A DNA stretch of 11,292 bases from Flavobacteriales bacterium UBA2798 (GTDB lineage Bacteria > Bacteroidota > Bacteroidia > Flavobacteriales_D > UBA2798). Both the position numbers and the translations under genes were made by a program. The notes under the pieces are model-generated. The model worked only from the letters and a program-made list of their open reading frames with translations, did no database searches and was not told the DNA's origin. Shown here piece after piece: positions 1 to 6,035 of the stretch (the stretch's first letter is position 1; each line of letters starts with the position of its first letter). Where the stretch lies: NCBI GenBank assembly GCA_002351955.1, contig DEHO01000037.1:1-11292 (forward strand), read 5' to 3'.

Positions 1-1359
1 TCTCCGGCACCTGCTTTCGGACTGGATGTTTACGATATGGGTCGCGAAGCAGCCTTGGTTCCTGCCAATACGGACGTTCTTGTTGTGCACGGTTCAACTG
101 ATGCTCCTACAGTAGATGTGTTTGTGCCTGGAGCAGGTACAATTGTAGACGATGCTGCTTACGGAGATTTTGCAGGTTACCTCGAATTGAATACTGCAGA
201 TTACACGCTCAACATTACAGACGCTTCAGGTGCAGTTGTGGTTCGTTCTTACCAGGCTCCTTTGAGCACGTTGAATCTTGATGGAGAGGCTTTAGTTGTT
301 GTTGCATCCGGATTCCTGAATCCTGCAAACAACAGCAACGGTGCAGCATTCGGATTGTGGGTTGCCCTTCCTTCCGGTGGAGCACTCGTTGAACTTCCGG
401 AATCAAACGCACGTCTGCAGGTGATCCACAATTCTGCTGATGCTGCAGCTGCACAGGTAGATGTGTATCTGGACGGTTCACTCTTGCTTGATAATTTCGC
501 ATTCCGCACAGCTACGCCCTTTATTGATCTTACAGCCGAAGTAAGTCACTCTATTGCCATCGCTCCTTCTACATCAACAAGTGTTGCGCAGGCAATTGCT
601 ACATTCCCTGTTGTATTGGAAGCAAACGAAACGTATGTAGTTGTAGCCAACGGAATTGTAAGCGGAACAGGGTATTCTCCGGCACCTGCTTTCGGACTCG
701 ATATCTATCAAGGTGCGCGCGAATCTGCGGGCAATGCTGCCAATACAGATATTCTTGTTGCACACGGTTCAACCGATGCTCCAATTGTTGATGTGAAGGC
801 GGGTTCAGTAACACTGGTGAACGATATCGCCTATGGAGAATTCGACGGTTATCTGGAAGTTCCAACTTCAAATTTAACGATTGATATTACCGATCAATCA
901 GGTTCTGTAGTTGTTGCTTCTTATGCAGCGCCATTGCAAACATTGAGTCTGCAAGGTGATGCTATAACTGTTGTTGCATCCGGATTCCTGAATCCTGCAA
1001 ATAATAGCGGTGGCGCTTCCTTTGGCTTGTGGGTTGCATTGTCAACAGGCGGAGCACTTGTTCCACTGGGAAATGTTACTTCTGTTGAAGAGGAAAATGA
1101 AGTTTCTCAAATGGAAATTTTCCCAAATCCTGCAAACAACAATTTTCAACTGGGTATCACAATCCTGAATGAATCCCTGGTAAGCGTCAATATCGTAGAT
1201 ATGCAGGGACGCATTGTGTTTGCTGCAAATCATGGAGTATTATCAAAGGGAAATCATGTTATTTCTTTAGATGCATCTGAACTTTCTGCAGGTACATATG
1301 TTATTACTGTATTAGCGAATGGATCGACAAAAAACCTTCGACTGATGGTTCAACACTGA
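1..1359 (+). CDS. DUF4397-repeat surface/secreted protein with type IX sorting domain (3' part, 5' end outside window)
   Basis: The frame is open from base 1, and the first ATG at 37 lies inside a repeat, so the true start is upstream. The 452 visible codons hold the end of one DUF4397-type unit (SPAPAFGLDVY), then three more: type A at 67-399, type B at about 412-720 and type A again at 742-1071. The two A units share long identical stretches such as VVASGFLNPANNS. Each unit is rich in beta-forming V/I/T residues and carries the HGSTDAP or HNSADA motif seen in DUF4397 proteins. After a short acidic linker (EEENE) comes a Por secretion tail at about 1117-1356, with FPNPANN near its start, DMQGR in the middle and a SAGTYVI strand near the end. 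In the family this domain directs export through the outer membrane by the type IX system. The protein is therefore probably a surface or secreted beta-sandwich protein; its ligand is unknown. It ends at TGA 1357-1359, just before a terminator. Confidence 0.9.
   Translation, partial: SPAPAFGLDVYDMGREAALVPANTDVLVVHGSTDAPTVDVFVPGAGTIVDDAAYGDFAGYLELNTADYTLNITDASGAVVVRSYQAPLSTLNLDGEALVVVASGFLNPANNSNGAAFGLWVALPSGGALVELPESNARLQVIHNSADAAAAQVDVYLDGSLLLDNFAFRTATPFIDLTAEVSHSIAIAPSTSTSVAQAIATFPVVLEANETYVVVANGIVSGTGYSPAPAFGLDIYQGARESAGNAANTDILVAHGSTDAPIVDVKAGSVTLVNDIAYGEFDGYLEVPTSNLTIDITDQSGSVVVASYAAPLQTLSLQGDAITVVASGFLNPANNSGGASFGLWVALSTGGALVPLGNVTSVEEENEVSQMEIFPNPANNNFQLGITILNESLVSVNIVDMQGRIVFAANHGVLSKGNHVISLDASELSAGTYVITVLANGSTKNLRLMVQH
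67..399 (+). repeat. DUF4397 type A repeat, copy 1
   Basis: A 111-codon unit starting at NTDVLVVHGSTDAP and ending at GALVELP. It is repeated at 742-1071, 675 nt downstream. One codon is missing from the second copy in the segment after VDV, so the offset falls to 672 nt in the second half. The DNA around 301-330 (gttgcatccggattcctgaa and onward) is identical to 973-1002. Confidence 0.85.
742..1071 (+). repeat. DUF4397 type A repeat, copy 2
   Basis: A 110-codon unit matching 67-399, starting NTDILVAHGSTDAP and ending GALVPLG. Between the copies lies a more diverged type B unit (about 412-720) that starts RLQVIHNSADA. The window begins with the tail of another B unit (bases 1-23 match 676-698 apart from the last base or so), so the gene was built from alternating B-A units. 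Confidence 0.85.
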
Positions 1360-1385
1360 TCTACTTGCTGATTTGGTTTGGAAGG

Positions 1386-1418
1386 ACCCCGGCGGAAACG
1401 TCGGGGTTTATTCTTTTT
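1386..1418 (+). terminator. Intrinsic terminator after the DUF4397 gene
   Basis: The arm ACCCCGGCG (1386-1394) pairs with CGTCGGGGT (1399-1407) through a GAAA tetraloop, with one G-U pair. The U-rich tail TTATTCTTTTT follows directly. The hairpin starts 26 nt after the stop codon and separates this gene from the mla operon. Confidence 0.9.
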
Positions 1419-1470
1419 ACAGACTCAGATCTCCTTTCCAATTTCCTGTTTGCAGTTGAGTTACGGATTT

Positions 1471-1499
1471 TTTGTAAATTATGATCTTTATCAGTTTTG
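1471..1499 (+). promoter_or_regulatory. Candidate Bacteroidota promoter for the mla operon
   Basis: TTTG at 1471-1474 is followed after 17 nt by CAGTTTTG at 1492-1499. This fits the Bacteroidota TTG / TAnnTTTG pattern with one mismatch (C for T at the first -7 position). Transcription would start near 1505, about 60 nt before the preferred mlaE ATG. It lies downstream of the preceding terminator, where a promoter is needed. Confidence 0.4.
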
Positions 1500-1564
1500 T
1501 GGTATGACCCTACTCATTCCGCCGGCATGTTGATTTGCTGAAATTTCGAAAGCAATTTTGTCGG

Positions 1565-2332
1565 ATGAGATTTAAAGGCCTTCGCAACATATTATTCGAA
1601 ACCGGGGATATTTCCCGATTTGCAGGTCGCTTTTTTGCTGAGGCTTTTGTCCCCCGTTACGAATTCAGGGAATTTCTGCGTCAATCGTATTATATCGGTT
1701 ACAAATCACTACCACTTGTAGCATTAACTGCATTTATCATCGGTCTGGTAATTACTATTCAGTCGCGACCAACATTGGTGGAATTTGGTGCTGAGGCATG
1801 GTTGCCGCAAATGATTTCTGTTTCACTGATTCGTGAAATTGCTCCGGTAATAACGGCTTTGATCTGCGCTGGAAAAATTGGTTCCGGTATTGGCGCAGAA
1901 TTGGGTTCCATGAAAGTGACCGAACAGATTGATGCCATGGATGTATCAGGTACCAATCCGTATAAGTTTTTGGTGGTTACGCGTGTGTTGGCAACAACAT
2001 TGATGATTCCGGTTTTAGTGGTGTTTGCAGACGCAATTTCATTGTACGGCGGCTATCTGGGTGCCAATATCAGAGGTGTGGTGAGTTGGGATCTTTTCTG
2101 GAATCAGGTTTTCGAGAGTGTTACCTTCAATGATCTTTTGCCCTCACTACTGAAAACATTTTTCTTTGGTTTCGCTATCGGAATAGTGGGTTGCTATAAG
2201 GGATTTTCAACTCAAAAAGGTACAGAAGGTGTTGGACGATCTGCAAATTCTGCTGTTGTTGTTTCATCTATTCTCGTTTTTATTATTGATCTGATCGCAG
2301 TACAAATTGCCGACTTGATGGGACTAACCTGA
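1565..2332 (+). CDS. mlaE: MlaE-family ABC transporter permease (lipid transport)
   Basis: Membrane permease of an Mla/MCE-type ABC importer or exporter that moves phospholipids between the inner membrane and a periplasmic MCE protein. The 255 residues match MlaE in length and layout: an amphipathic N-terminus, then hydrophobic segments including LPLVALTAFIIGLVITIQ, the conserved stretch SLIREIAPVITALICAGKIGSG, the coupling-helix motif EQIDAM, and a last hydrophobic stretch (SSILVFIIDLIAVQIADLMG). I prefer ATG 1565 (MRFKGLRN). A TTG at 1535 in the same frame would add 10 residues, and neither has a clear ribosome site. The stop TGA overlaps the next ATG by 1 nt (TGATG at 2330-2334), pointing to coupled translation with mlaF. 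No mlaB (STAS) gene is adjacent. Confidence 0.9.
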   Translation: MRFKGLRNILFETGDISRFAGRFFAEAFVPRYEFREFLRQSYYIGYKSLPLVALTAFIIGLVITIQSRPTLVEFGAEAWLPQMISVSLIREIAPVITALICAGKIGSGIGAELGSMKVTEQIDAMDVSGTNPYKFLVVTRVLATTLMIPVLVVFADAISLYGGYLGANIRGVVSWDLFWNQVFESVTFNDLLPSLLKTFFFGFAIGIVGCYKGFSTQKGTEGVGRSANSAVVVSSILVFIIDLIAVQIADLMGLT

Positions 2333-3096
2333 TGATGGAAAACAAAAACATAGCAAAGGCTATTCAGTCGGACGAAATAGTAATGTCAATTAAGGGACTT
2401 TGCAAATCATTCGGCAGCAATCATGTATTGCGCGATTTTAGTCTTAATCTTTTCAGGGGAGAAAATATTGCAGTAATTGGAAAATCCGGCTCAGGAAAAT
2501 CAGTGCTGATTAAATGCGTGATAGGTTTGCTAAAAGCAGATAAAGGTTCCATAACTGTATTGGGTGAAGATGTCGGAAATCTGAACAGACGGCAATTGGA
2601 TGAAATGAGGGTAAAAGTTGGATTTCTCTTTCAAAGCAATGCACTGTACGATTCAATGACCATCCGCGAAAATCTTGAGTTTCCATTACGACGTCACCGA
2701 CGCAAAGACAAACCGGAAAACGTGGATGATCTTGTAATGGAAGCACTGAGTAATGTTGGTCTTGAGGAAACCGTCGATATGATGCCCTCAGAATTATCCG
2801 GAGGGATGCGGAAACGGATTGCATTGGCACGGACATTAATTCTCAAACCGGAAATTATCCTTTACGATGAACCAACCACCGGACTCGATCCGATTACCGG
2901 AAGAGAAATTAGTCAACTCATGGTGGAGATTCAGAAAAAATACAACACATCTTCCATTATTATTTCGCACGATATGAATTGCGTAAAAATTGCATCCAAC
3001 CGCATTGCAATGCTCATCGATGGAACAAACTATGCAACCGGTCCATTTGATGAGTTAAAAGAATTTAACGACCCTAAAGTCAGATCATTTTTCTAG
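2332..3096 (+). CDS. mlaF: MlaF-family ABC transporter ATP-binding protein
   Basis: Cytoplasmic ATPase that powers the MlaE permease. All ATPase motifs are intact in 254 residues: Walker A GKSGSGKS (50-57), Q-loop Q101 in FLFQSNALYDSMT, signature LSGGM (155-159), Walker B IILYDE (175-180) with the D-loop GLDP, and the switch His 213 in IISHD. FLFQSNALYDSMT followed by ENLEFPLR, and LSGGMRKRIALAR, are typical of the MlaF/Mkl branch rather than of other importers. A second ATG follows directly at 2335, so the start may be 3 nt later. It ends 1 nt before mlaD starts. The three genes form one operon. Confidence 0.93.
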   Translation: MMENKNIAKAIQSDEIVMSIKGLCKSFGSNHVLRDFSLNLFRGENIAVIGKSGSGKSVLIKCVIGLLKADKGSITVLGEDVGNLNRRQLDEMRVKVGFLFQSNALYDSMTIRENLEFPLRRHRRKDKPENVDDLVMEALSNVGLEETVDMMPSELSGGMRKRIALARTLILKPEIILYDEPTTGLDPITGREISQLMVEIQKKYNTSSIIISHDMNCVKIASNRIAMLIDGTNYATGPFDELKEFNDPKVRSFF

Positions 3097-3097
3097 T

Positions 3098-4078
3098 ATG
3101 AGTAACGACGTATCTAAAAATATCCGCCTCGGTGTATTTGTAATTGCCGGAACAGCATTTCTGATTGCCGCATTGTATTTCATTGGAAACAAGCAAAATT
3201 TTTTCGGTAACACGATAACGATCTCAACCCGCTTTTACGATGTTGGTGGATTGATGAAAGGCCATAATGTCCGATACTCGGGTATAGATGTAGGTACAGT
3301 GAAAAACATTGAAATAGTCGATGATACTTCAATTTTGGTTACAATGGTTATCGATAAGGAATCTGCCAAATTCATTAAGAAGAATGCCTTTGCGAGTATT
3401 GGCACAGATGGACTTATGGGGAATCGTCTCGTAAACATCAACAGCATTGCCGAGCCATCCTCTTCTATCGAAAATGGTGACCAAATACAAAGTATTCGTT
3501 CGGTGGAGATGGATGAAATGATCCGTACTCTGGCAATTACCAACCAAAACATCATGCTCATCACTGCCGATCTTAAACGAATGACTGAGAAGATTAATAA
3601 TTCCAAATCGCTGTGGGGACTTCTGGCAGATACCACTATGGCTGTAAACACAACCAGTATCCTCGATAATTTGGCAGCATCAAGCAAAAATGCAGCGGTG
3701 TTTTCAAACGATATGATCCGGATATCGCAAGGATTAAAAGCAGGAAAAGGCTTGGTTGGTGCTTTACTTTACGATACTGCATATGTATCCAATCTTGCTC
3801 AAACGCTAACGAATTTTCAAAACGCAGCAGATTCGGTGCAGATGATATCCGGCGATATTCGACAGATTACCTATAAAATTCAGTCGGGTGGAGGAGTAGC
3901 ATCATCAGTTCTTTCCGACACATCCCTTGTAAATGATCTGGAAGCAAGCATGAAAAACCTGAAATCAGGATCTGCGTCTTTCAGTGAGAATATGGAAGCG
4001 ATGAAACATAATTTTCTTTTCAGAAGATATTTCAGAAAGCAGGCGAAACAGAAGGAAAAAAAGGAAATGAAAAAATAA
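3098..4078 (+). CDS. mlaD: MlaD-like MCE-domain protein, inner-membrane anchored
   Basis: Substrate-binding component of the Mla-type lipid transporter. Of 326 residues, 11-30 form a single N-terminal membrane anchor (LGVFVIAGTAFLIAALYFIG). Residues 40 to about 117 form the MCE/MlaD beta-barrel domain, with YDVGGLMKGHNVRYSGIDVG and TDGLMGNRLVNI as conserved landmarks. About 135-310 is a long, mostly helical region, which in this family forms coiled-coil or tunnel-like extensions. The C-terminus is strongly basic (KQAKQKEKKEMKK). It is longer than E. coli MlaD (about 180 residues), as is usual for MCE proteins with a helical tail. Start ATG 3098 follows the mlaF stop by 1 nt. MlaC and MlaA genes are not in the window. 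Confidence 0.9.
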   Translation: MSNDVSKNIRLGVFVIAGTAFLIAALYFIGNKQNFFGNTITISTRFYDVGGLMKGHNVRYSGIDVGTVKNIEIVDDTSILVTMVIDKESAKFIKKNAFASIGTDGLMGNRLVNINSIAEPSSSIENGDQIQSIRSVEMDEMIRTLAITNQNIMLITADLKRMTEKINNSKSLWGLLADTTMAVNTTSILDNLAASSKNAAVFSNDMIRISQGLKAGKGLVGALLYDTAYVSNLAQTLTNFQNAADSVQMISGDIRQITYKIQSGGGVASSVLSDTSLVNDLEASMKNLKSGSASFSENMEAMKHNFLFRRYFRKQAKQKEKKEMKK

Positions 4079-4132
4079 TCGTTCCTTTTTTCTTGTTGAG
4101 ATTTTTACTGATTATCCAACTTTTATAAAATG

Positions 4133-4170
4133 AAAAAGCCCGTGGCGATGTTTATCTGCCTCGGGCTTTT
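4133..4170. terminator. Bidirectional intrinsic terminator between mlaD and tRNA-Lys
   Basis: AAAAGCCCG (4134-4142) pairs with CGGGCTTTT (4162-4170), and an inner GGC (4144-4146) pairs with GCC (4158-4160), leaving an 11-nt loop. T-runs lie on the far side in both directions: CTTTTCTG on the plus strand and CTTTTTCATTTT on the minus strand. The minus direction has the better tail. The hairpin can end both the mla operon and the tRNA transcript, which converge here. Confidence 0.85.
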
Positions 4171-4173
4171 CTG

Positions 4174-4246
4174 TGATTCCGCTGGGGCTCGAACCCAGGA
4201 CCCCAACATTAAAAGTGTTGTGCTCTACCAGCTGAGCTACGAAATC
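4174..4246 (-). tRNA. tRNA-Lys (anticodon UUU)
   Basis: A 73-nt cloverleaf on the minus strand. The acceptor GATTTCG pairs with CGGAATC (one G-U), the D arm is GCTC/GAGC with loop AGCTGGTA, and the anticodon stem CAACA/TGTTG encloses loop CTTTTAA, giving anticodon TTT (Lys). The variable loop is GGGTC, and the T arm CTGGG/CCCAG has loop TTCGAGC. The discriminator base is A. The CCA end is not encoded (the next bases are CAG) and must be added after transcription. Confidence 0.97.
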
Positions 4247-4272
4247 AATACACTTTCCTTTGAAAGCGGGTG

Positions 4273-4302
4273 CAAATATAATGGCTTGATTCTGTTTTCC
4301 AA
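4273..4302 (-). promoter_or_regulatory. Bacteroidota-type promoter of tRNA-Lys
   Basis: Reading the minus strand, TTG (4302-4300, within CTTTTG) is followed by exactly 19 nt and then TATATTTG (4280-4273). This is a full match to the Bacteroidota TTG / TAnnTTTG promoter with the preferred spacing. Transcription would start about 4267, roughly 20 nt before the mature tRNA 5' end. Confidence 0.8.
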
Positions 4303-4393
4303 AAGCAGAATGAAAAAAACATGAATCTGTATCGAATCTCACCCTAAAATCCCTGAAAAATCAGGAGTTTCGGTAAAAGCATTAGTTTTGAAC

Positions 4394-4915
4394 ATGCGTT
4401 TATATCTCGTCGGATTCATGGGTTCTGGTAAATCTACAGTAGCAAAACTGCTGGCAGAGGACATGAATTTGACTGCTTTCGACCTCGATCAGATCATCAT
4501 AGAGGAAAGTGGATTACCTGTTTCTATTCTTTTTAAACAAGAAGGAGAACAGGCTTTTCGAATACGCGAATCAAAACTGCTGGATCAGTGGATAAAATCA
4601 AACGCGCATGGCGTTTTGGCAACCGGTGGTGGTACGCCTTGTTTTTTGGGGAATGGTCGTAAAATGGAGATGTCGGGTGTGATGATTTACCTTAAAACTT
4701 CTGCGGATACACTCTCCCGGCGGTTAAACGATCAAATGGAATCGCGTCCTTTATTGGCAGGATTAAAAGGCAAGGAGTTGTTCTCCTATATCGAACATAC
4801 GCTCGCTCAGCGCAGTGAGTTTTATGAACGAGCAAGAATTATCGTCAATGCTGATCAAACAACAAACGATATTGTAAACGAAATAAAGAACAAGCTGAAG
4901 GAGGTTGATTTATGA
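4394..4915 (+). CDS. aroK: Shikimate kinase
   Basis: Phosphorylates shikimate to shikimate 3-phosphate with ATP in the chorismate pathway for aromatic amino acids; cytoplasmic. The 173 residues are the normal length. Visible motifs are Walker A GFMGSGKST (7-15), the shikimate-binding AFDLDQIIIEE with Asp30 and Asp32, GEQAFRIRE (51-59) containing the substrate-binding Arg56, ATGGG (76-80), the lid SRPLL with Arg118, and the adenine-side Arg140 in QRSEFY. I chose ATG 4394, which starts directly at the first beta strand. A TTG at 4388 in the same frame would add only two residues. The stop overlaps the start of ruvX (ATGA at 4912-4915). No terminator separates it from upstream tRNA DNA, but the tRNA is on the other strand, so it needs its own promoter. 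Confidence 0.93.
   Translation: MRLYLVGFMGSGKSTVAKLLAEDMNLTAFDLDQIIIEESGLPVSILFKQEGEQAFRIRESKLLDQWIKSNAHGVLATGGGTPCFLGNGRKMEMSGVMIYLKTSADTLSRRLNDQMESRPLLAGLKGKELFSYIEHTLAQRSEFYERARIIVNADQTTNDIVNEIKNKLKEVDL
4898..4904 (+). promoter_or_regulatory. Strong Shine-Dalgarno for ruvX inside aroK
   Basis: aaggagg, 7 nt before ATG 4912, is a perfect anti-16S match. It encodes the Lys-Glu-Val end of AroK, so it may be partly coincidental. It supports 4912 as the ruvX start. Confidence 0.55.
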
Positions 4916-5328
4916 GCGTGGCCCTCGGTATTGATTATGGAACCAAAAGAGTAGGACTTGCCATTTCAGATGAATTGGGAATGATTGCGAGTCCCTTGGA
5001 AACGATTCATTCTACGGAGCTGACTGCCTGGTTAACACGCAACATCCCTCTGCGAAAAATTAAAACTGTAGTTGTTGGTGAACCTAAAAAACTGGATGGT
5101 TCCGATACAGATTCCACTCAATTGATCAATGAACTCTGTGTTCATTTGCGACGGACATTTCCACAGGTTGAAATTGTGCGTGTCGACGAACGATTTACCT
5201 CATCCATAGCAATGCAGAGCATGATTATTGGAGGAGCAAGTAAAAAGCAAAGGCAGAATAAAGGTGCAATCGATGCTATCAGTGCCGCATTAATTCTGCG
5301 CTCATGGTTGGAATCGCCTAAGCGATGA
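4912..5328 (+). CDS. ruvX: RuvX/YqgF-family RNase H-fold nuclease (putative Holliday junction resolvase / pre-16S rRNA processing)
   Basis: Small RNase H-fold protein of the YqgF family, linked in other bacteria to 16S rRNA 5' maturation and to Holliday-junction cleavage. The 138 residues are the usual length. Motifs are GIDYGTKRVGLAISD (6-20) with catalytic Asp8, VVGEPKKLDG (54-63, in place of the common GLPL-x-x-DG), VDERFTS (91-97), and IDAISAALILRSWL near the C-terminus with Asp121. It overlaps aroK by 4 nt. An aaggagg Shine-Dalgarno at 4898-4904, 7 nt before the ATG, lies inside the last aroK codons; such a strong site is unusual in Bacteroidota. The gene ends 1 nt from the stop codon of the convergent SET gene. 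Confidence 0.92.
   Translation: MSVALGIDYGTKRVGLAISDELGMIASPLETIHSTELTAWLTRNIPLRKIKTVVVGEPKKLDGSDTDSTQLINELCVHLRRTFPQVEIVRVDERFTSSIAMQSMIIGGASKKQRQNKGAIDAISAALILRSWLESPKR
5313..5326 (+). terminator. Weak hairpin at the ruvX stop codon (possible terminator)
   Basis: ATCGC (5313-5317) pairs with GCGAT (5322-5326) across loop CTAA, and the AT-rich stretch GAACTATTTTATTTTT follows. The stem is only 5 bp and the T-run does not start at its base, so termination is uncertain. No other candidate exists at this convergent junction. Confidence 0.3.
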
Positions 5329-5329
5329 A

Positions 5330-5914
5330 CTATTTTATTTTTAGTTCAAGCACGGAAATGTAATCGCGACCTTCTTTCAGAAATCTATTCAGCTTGTCCT
5401 TAATTTCTGGTTCCATGTATTTTAATAGAGGCTGATCAACTTTTTCAAAATAGTCGAATGCACTTTTTATTGCTGCATCCCATTTTTCATAATTCAGATC
5501 GAGGTCCGATGGCTGCAATTTTTTTCGGCATCCCGGTTTTGTGCATACCAAGTCAATTTCCCAACCGGAATTAAAAAGTCCGTATTCATCGGTAATCTCT
5601 TCTCCCGCCTGTATATCGCGAATAGCAATCTCAAAACCGTATCCGGTGCTAATGATATTGCAGTTGCAACAGTGGTTAACATATCGGCCAATATCCCAGC
5701 TCAGCACAAAATTCCCATTGGGTTCGGTGTATGAATATTTTTCAATCACATCCTTGTAAAGCGGATCATTCCTTCGCGGATCATCAGGAGGAATTACAAT
5801 CTCTAATTTGTCCTTAATATATACGATTGTTCCCTTGGGAATAAACGTAGTGGCGAAAACGCCGTTTCCAACTTCGTTACTAATAAAGCGGAGCTCAGTG
5901 CCGGGGTGGATCAT
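5330..5914 (-). CDS. SET-domain protein, putative protein-lysine methyltransferase
   Basis: A single small SET domain in 194 residues. The N-terminal SET block is at about 8-33 (RFISNEVGNGVFATTFIPKG, matching the usual G-x-G-V-x-A pattern). The cofactor/pseudoknot motif is GRYVNHCCNCN (76-86, where eukaryotic enzymes have R-x-x-N-H-S-C-x-P-N), and GEEITDEYG (104-112) corresponds to GEELT-x-DYG with the catalytic-region Tyr111. CTKPGC (124-129) follows, as a short post-SET-like Cys pair. A helical tail of about 55 residues comes after that. The family transfers methyl from S-adenosylmethionine to protein lysines; the target here is unknown. No signal peptide is seen. It is divergent from the AstE-like gene and ends at TAG 5332-5330, one base from ruvX. 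The ATG at 5914 begins directly at the domain, so the start is plausible. Confidence 0.82.
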   Translation of the reverse strand: MIHPGTELRFISNEVGNGVFATTFIPKGTIVYIKDKLEIVIPPDDPRRNDPLYKDVIEKYSYTEPNGNFVLSWDIGRYVNHCCNCNIISTGYGFEIAIRDIQAGEEITDEYGLFNSGWEIDLVCTKPGCRKKLQPSDLDLNYEKWDAAIKSAFDYFEKVDQPLLKYMEPEIKDKLNRFLKEGRDYISVLELKIK

Positions 5915-6035
5915 AGGTCCTTATATCGCCACCAAATTAAATGGAAGAACGATTACTTTTTTAGAAAGCCAAAAATTTTCTTTCCAATCCTGACCCTTGC
6001 TCAAAAGGAGTTGTACTTTTATAAAAAATGGAAGC

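Noticed and set aside
599..871. Minus-strand frames of 60-95 codons opposite the DUF4397 gene (also 215-509, 574-765, 1042-1233)
   Set aside because: They lie wholly opposite a clear coding region with repeats and a sorting domain, show no domain, and repeat only because the plus strand repeats.
4130..4324. Plus-strand open frame of 64 codons (and a minus frame at 4112-4342)
   Set aside because: Both run through the tRNA-Lys gene and its terminator, and the protein sequences are translations of those RNA elements.
4352..4365. Small hairpin CCTGA-AAAA-TCAGG before aroK
   Set aside because: The stem is only 5 bp with no T-run or conserved motif, so it cannot be told apart from chance.
4383..4390. 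TAGTTTTG, an exact TAnnTTTG match just before aroK
   Set aside because: It ends 3 nt before the ATG, which would require a leaderless or truncated mRNA, and no TTG lies 17-23 nt upstream. Probably chance in AT-rich sequence.
5997..6035. Longer start (TTG 5997) for the AstE-like gene
   Set aside because: The extra residues (LKRSCTFIKNGS) do not resemble the family, and the ATG at 6036 begins a normal N-terminus.
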